NCBI RefSeq assembly: GCF_001552215.1
Contig: NZ_BCQT01000005.1
Location: 124,001-188,000 of the forward strand
Length of the DNA: 64,000 bases
DNA from: Actinomadura macra NBRC 14102
Lineage (GTDB): Bacteria > Actinomycetota > Actinomycetes > Streptosporangiales > Streptosporangiaceae
Direction: 5' to 3'
The position numbers and the translations under genes are program-made. Positions within the stretch are counted from its first letter, which is position 1. Every line of letters starts with the position of its first letter. Under the pieces are notes generated by a model. That model made no database searches. It saw only the letters and a program-made list of their open reading frames with translations, and was not told the origin of the DNA. Positions 61,195-64,000 of this stretch are shown here, piece by piece.

Positions 61195-63197
61195 AGGTAG
61201 ACGTGCTGGAACTGGTACACGGGCCCCACCCGCCGTAGGACGCCCCGCCGGTGAGCCTCGTCGAGGAAGTCCATCAGCTTCCAAGGGGGTGGTGTCTTGC
61301 CGCGGGGCCACAGGACGATGGTGAACAGGAACAGGTGCACCGAGGCGACGACCCCCGCCTTTCCCTTCGCCGACCTCAACGCCAGCACCCAGGGCAGCCC
61401 GTACAGCAATCCCCCGCACAGCGCGCTACAGACGCCGAAGATGACGCCGAACAGCGGATGGACGAGGAACCAGGCGACACCGCCGCTGGTCAGCCCGTAG
61501 GCGAGGCCGAAGAACACCACCACCCGTCTGTCCCGGCGTAACAGGATGCGTGGGCTCCCGATCCGCACGGTGGCATCCGGTTGCGCCCCGCTATAGGCCA
61601 CCCCGAGGGGTATGCCGACGACCGACCCGACGAGAATCGCGCCCCCCGCTCCGCCCAGGAGAAACCCGCTCGTTCCCCCGGCCAGCGCCGTGAACATGCT
61701 CCCCAGGATCATGGTCTGCCACTTGTCCTGCCAGCCGAACTGCAGCTCGGACGGGATGGGCAGGTTGCGCGCCGCCGGCACGGCCATCCCCGCCCCGCCG
61801 ATGGCCGCGGCCACGACGCCGAGCAGCAGCCCCGTCACCGACCCCCATTTGAGCCAGCCCACCGTCCCGAAGGCGAGCCCGGCAGTGACGGCGGAGATGG
61901 ACCCGCCCACCAGGCCCGCCAGGACCCGCTGACGACGCCCCGCCAGCTGGGGCAGCGTCCACCAGGCGATGTTGGGCAGCTCCCGCGCGTTCATCCCGGC
62001 GGCCAGGAAGCGCAACCAGCGCCCGACGTCCGCGCCATGCCAGCCGTCGCGCCGATCCTGCGCCGGGAGTTCGGGGAACACGGCCGGAACCAGCCGCCGA
62101 AGGAGATGACCCCGAATGTCCTCGGCCTCGGGGAAGGAACTCGTGTCCAGTAACTCCGTCGGACGAGTGCGCGGGTCCTTGTAGACCTCCCGGGCCAGCG
62201 CCACCATGAGCGGGGTGGAGAGGGCATCGGCGAGCCGCCCGTCCGGTTCGTCGCGCAGCACCTCGAAGACCGGCTCCCAGCGCGCCAGGCCGTCCATAAC
62301 CCCGGTGAGGTAGTCGACGACCTTCCGGGGATCCAGATCCCGGAGCTCGACCTGCTTCGCGTCGCGGATCGGCGCCCTGTCCCTCGTGGCGTCCTGGAAG
62401 TGCCCGGCGCGGCACGTGATGATCAGCCCGGGCAGCCGCACGAGGGCGTGGTTGATCTGTTCGATGGGATTCGTTCGAATTGCTTCACTGTCGGACCGCC
62501 CTGCCGCGTCCCAGCTCAGCTCGTCCAATCCGTCCAGGACCGGCAATATCTTCCGCGTGGTCAGGAGCCGCTCGATCGTGTCCGGGGGGTACTTGCCTTT
62601 GTTCCGCAGGAAGAGGAACTGCGTGCCCAGTTCCTCCTCCAACCATTTCAGCAGACCCTGCTCGCACGGCATCCAGTTCGCCAAGGACAGCTTGACGGGA
62701 ACAGGACCGGTTCCGTTCTCCGTGCGGCGTTTCACCAAATCGAGAGTGAGCAGCACCGCGAGCGACGTCTTGCCGGTGCCGGGCGCGCCGGTGATCACCA
62801 GCCGTTTGGACGCAGACGCCTCGAAGGCGTCCATCATCGTCGGAATGTCGACGACCGTGCCCTCGTCGAAACCGGTCAGCGACCACCGAAACGGCACCAG
62901 GCCCGCGTGCAGGTCAAGGTGCCGGACCGCCGCCTCCTGATGCCAGTCCTCGTTCACGAGTTCGGCGAGCTGCGCGGCCACGGCGTCGAGGTCGTCCACC
63001 GTCACCCGATCGGCCCTGGCCTGCAGAATCAGCCAGATCACCGCCACGACACCCAGCAGGATCACGGTCCAGGGCCAGTGCTGCTGCCCCCAGTCCTCGA
63101 ACGGCTTCGAGGCCAGCCCCGACAGGATTCCCACGATGAGGGACAGAATGAGAGTCAAGATGGCGAGGCGCGCCGAGTCACCACCCCGGCGACTCAT
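61164..63197 (-). CDS. NACHT-domain ATPase with N- and C-terminal membrane regions
   Basis: A 677-residue protein. Two N-terminal helices (LAILTLILSLIVGILSGL and WTVILLGVVAVIWLILQ) are followed by a NACHT module: Walker A VITGAPGTGKTSLAVLL (GAPGTGKT at 137-144), Walker B ILPVLDGLDELS (218-227, with the NACHT-type DGLDE), and sensor GLIITCRAGHF. The C-terminal third (about 435-640) has some six to eight Gly/Ala/Leu/Val helices, then a soluble tail ending RRVGPVYQFQHVYLQGEL, typical of actinobacterial NACHT proteins. Bacterial NACHT proteins include anti-phage NLR relatives, but function here is unknown. The ATG at 63197 was chosen; sequence upstream is Arg/Gly-rich. Confidence 0.85.
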   Translation of the reverse strand: MSRRGGDSARLAILTLILSLIVGILSGLASKPFEDWGQQHWPWTVILLGVVAVIWLILQARADRVTVDDLDAVAAQLAELVNEDWHQEAAVRHLDLHAGLVPFRWSLTGFDEGTVVDIPTMMDAFEASASKRLVITGAPGTGKTSLAVLLTLDLVKRRTENGTGPVPVKLSLANWMPCEQGLLKWLEEELGTQFLFLRNKGKYPPDTIERLLTTRKILPVLDGLDELSWDAAGRSDSEAIRTNPIEQINHALVRLPGLIITCRAGHFQDATRDRAPIRDAKQVELRDLDPRKVVDYLTGVMDGLARWEPVFEVLRDEPDGRLADALSTPLMVALAREVYKDPRTRPTELLDTSSFPEAEDIRGHLLRRLVPAVFPELPAQDRRDGWHGADVGRWLRFLAAGMNARELPNIAWWTLPQLAGRRQRVLAGLVGGSISAVTAGLAFGTVGWLKWGSVTGLLLGVVAAAIGGAGMAVPAARNLPIPSELQFGWQDKWQTMILGSMFTALAGGTSGFLLGGAGGAILVGSVVGIPLGVAYSGAQPDATVRIGSPRILLRRDRRVVVFFGLAYGLTSGGVAWFLVHPLFGVIFGVCSALCGGLLYGLPWVLALRSAKGKAGVVASVHLFLFTIVLWPRGKTPPPWKLMDFLDEAHRRGVLRRVGPVYQFQHVYLQGELGRSDT

Positions 63198-63600
63198 CCG
63201 AACCCACCCCTGCGAGCCCCGCCGTCCCCCACGACACCGCCCCTCTCGGAGTCCTCCTCCTGCCCGGACGCGGAGCACAGTAGAGGCAGGGACGGGCCAT
63301 GTCCATAGCATCGGACACAGAGGTCTATTTCGGGCATAAAAGTCGCATTAGGAGGGCTTTCCCCCAAGTTGTTATGCCATGTCAGGCACCCCAACTCTGG
63401 CAAAAAGAACCAGACCTCAGCCCTTGGCAAAGCCCGAAACCCACAGCCGAAGCGAAGCGGCTCAGTTGGCCGCAAGCCCGCAGTGACCCCAGCCGGCAAC
63501 TACCTCAACGTTGCGATCACGTCCGAAGGCAGGTGCGAGCGAAGCGAGAACCCGATCGCGCAGCCAGTCTCTAGGCGAGTCCGAAGCGATGCAGCGATCG
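63198..63600. other. 403-bp gap between glpD and the NACHT gene
   Basis: No convincing gene. It follows the glpD stop and precedes the NACHT start, both on the minus strand. An AT-richer stretch at 63300-63380 is a plausible promoter region for the NACHT gene. No strong hairpin terminator was recognised after glpD. Confidence 0.45.
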
Positions 63601-64000
63601 CTAATAAACCGGAACGATGTCGGGGGCGCCGCGGCGGTGGGCGTTGGCTTCCTGGTCGTCGTCCTGAGTCTGGGACGCCCGTTCCGCCTCCACGCGCTTG
63701 CGGTAGTACTCGATCTCGCGGTCGCGCTGTTTCTTGGACCAGCCGAGGACGGGGGCGAGCAGGTCGGCGGCCTCCTGGGCGACGCCGACGCCCCGGTCCC
63801 AGGTCTCGATGGAGATGCGGGTGCGGCGGGCGAGGACGTCGTTGAGGTGCCGGGCACCCTCGTGGGACGCGGCGTAGACGATCTCGGCGCGGAGGTAGTC
63901 GTCGGCGCCGGCCAGGGGCTTGGCCAGGTCGGGCTTCTCGGCGATGAGGCTGAGAAGGTCGTCCACGAGCGTGCCGTGGCGGCGCAGGAGGTGCTCGATG
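63601..64000 (-). CDS. glpD: Glycerol-3-phosphate dehydrogenase, C-terminal fragment (gene continues off the window)
   Basis: The open frame runs from the right window edge to a stop at 63601-63603, about 132 codons. It contains DYLRAEIVYAASHEGARHL and DVLARRTRISIETWDRG, the hallmark C-terminal DAO_C segment of FAD-dependent aerobic glycerol-3-phosphate dehydrogenase, and ends LGWSKKQRDREIEYYRKRVE with a short polar tail. GlpD oxidises glycerol-3-phosphate to dihydroxyacetone phosphate at the membrane. The N-terminal FAD domain is outside the window. Confidence 0.93.
   Translation of the reverse strand, partial: IEHLLRRHGTLVDDLLSLIAEKPDLAKPLAGADDYLRAEIVYAASHEGARHLNDVLARRTRISIETWDRGVGVAQEAADLLAPVLGWSKKQRDREIEYYRKRVEAERASQTQDDDQEANAHRRGAPDIVPVY

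Noticed and set aside
1..64000. CRISPR arrays, transposases, integrases, tRNA/rRNA genes
   Set aside because: No regularly spaced identical repeats, no DDE or tyrosine recombinase motifs, and no tRNA cloverleaf or rRNA signature was recognised on either strand. A tRNAscan/Rfam run could still find a small RNA I missed.

Overview
The window is high-GC, gene-dense DNA with GTG/ATG starts, many four-base stop/start overlaps, and the gene set of a multicellular actinomycete: OxyR-AhpCD, PcrA, a PspC-type two-component system, a PHP-type GuaA, wall-polymer (CDP-glycerol) polymerases, a form II Cox-like hydroxylase, DUF4360 and DUF4190 proteins. The order pcrA > sucC > sucD > DUF6350 (PerM-like) is a conserved actinobacterial neighbourhood. 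A Thermomonosporaceae/Actinomadura-like host is my best guess, but the taxon is inferred, not shown. I see no rRNA, tRNA, CRISPR array, transposase or phage structural gene.

Layout. 1-3.8 kb: DUF6350 membrane protein (runs off the left edge), sucD, sucC. 4.2-11.6 kb: an accessory block between sucC and pcrA with a GH15-like hydrolase, a TSUP exporter, a membrane-bound STAND/NLR-type ATPase, a class III cyclase-homology protein that shares the NLR's short N-terminal glycine/asparagine motif, and a DUF4360 secreted protein. 11.6-14 kb: pcrA. 14.2-16.2 kb: an M4-like metallopeptidase followed by an emfourin-like inhibitor. 16.2-18.2 kb: dhaK-dhaL-dhaM. 18.3-21.7 kb: PIG-L deacetylase, SRPBCC protein, class A beta-lactamase-like serine hydrolase, DUF4190/septum-formation protein. 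21.8-25.4 kb: LuxR regulator plus PspC-histidine kinase, divergent from a PspC/LiaF-like protein and a small membrane protein. 25.5-27.7 kb: a convergent pair, an SLC1-type symporter and a cysteine-dioxygenase-like cupin, each preceded by its own short cysteine-containing leader peptide. 27.8-33.3 kb: Tat-exported PhoD-like phosphatase, isocitrate-lyase-superfamily lyase with a bile-acid-symporter-family transporter, small exported protein, CHAP/peptidoglycan-binding hydrolase. 33.4-38.4 kb: coxS-coxL-coxM-coxG. 38.5-47.7 kb: methyltransferase and two tandem giant GT2/TagF fusion proteins. 48-52.3 kb: oxyR divergent from ahpC-ahpD with a perfect OxyR half-operator, then guaA. 52.5-56 kb: two paralogous secreted M43 metalloproteases around an AlkD-like protein, and a small secreted protein. 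56.1-60.4 kb: aldehyde dehydrogenase and GMC (cholesterol-oxidase-like) oxidoreductase, divergent from a TetR regulator. 60.5-64 kb: PAP2 phosphatase, a NACHT ATPase with many membrane segments, and the C-terminus of glpD.

Most interesting candidates. (1) The NLR/cyclase-homology pair at 7.15-10.26 kb: the shared N-terminal motif is of the kind used by bacterial amyloid signalling sequences to link NLRs to effectors, and here the candidate effector is a nucleotide-cyclase fold. (2) The two cysteine-containing leader peptides, which point to a cysteine-responsive regulon joining a transporter and a cysteine dioxygenase-like enzyme. (3) The metallopeptidase/emfourin-like operon. (4) A perfect 14-bp inverted repeat ending 7 nt before the coxS start codon. 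(5) The tandem wall-polymer synthases, one carrying an internal 48-residue repeat linker.

All functional calls come from reading motifs by eye; no database search was possible.
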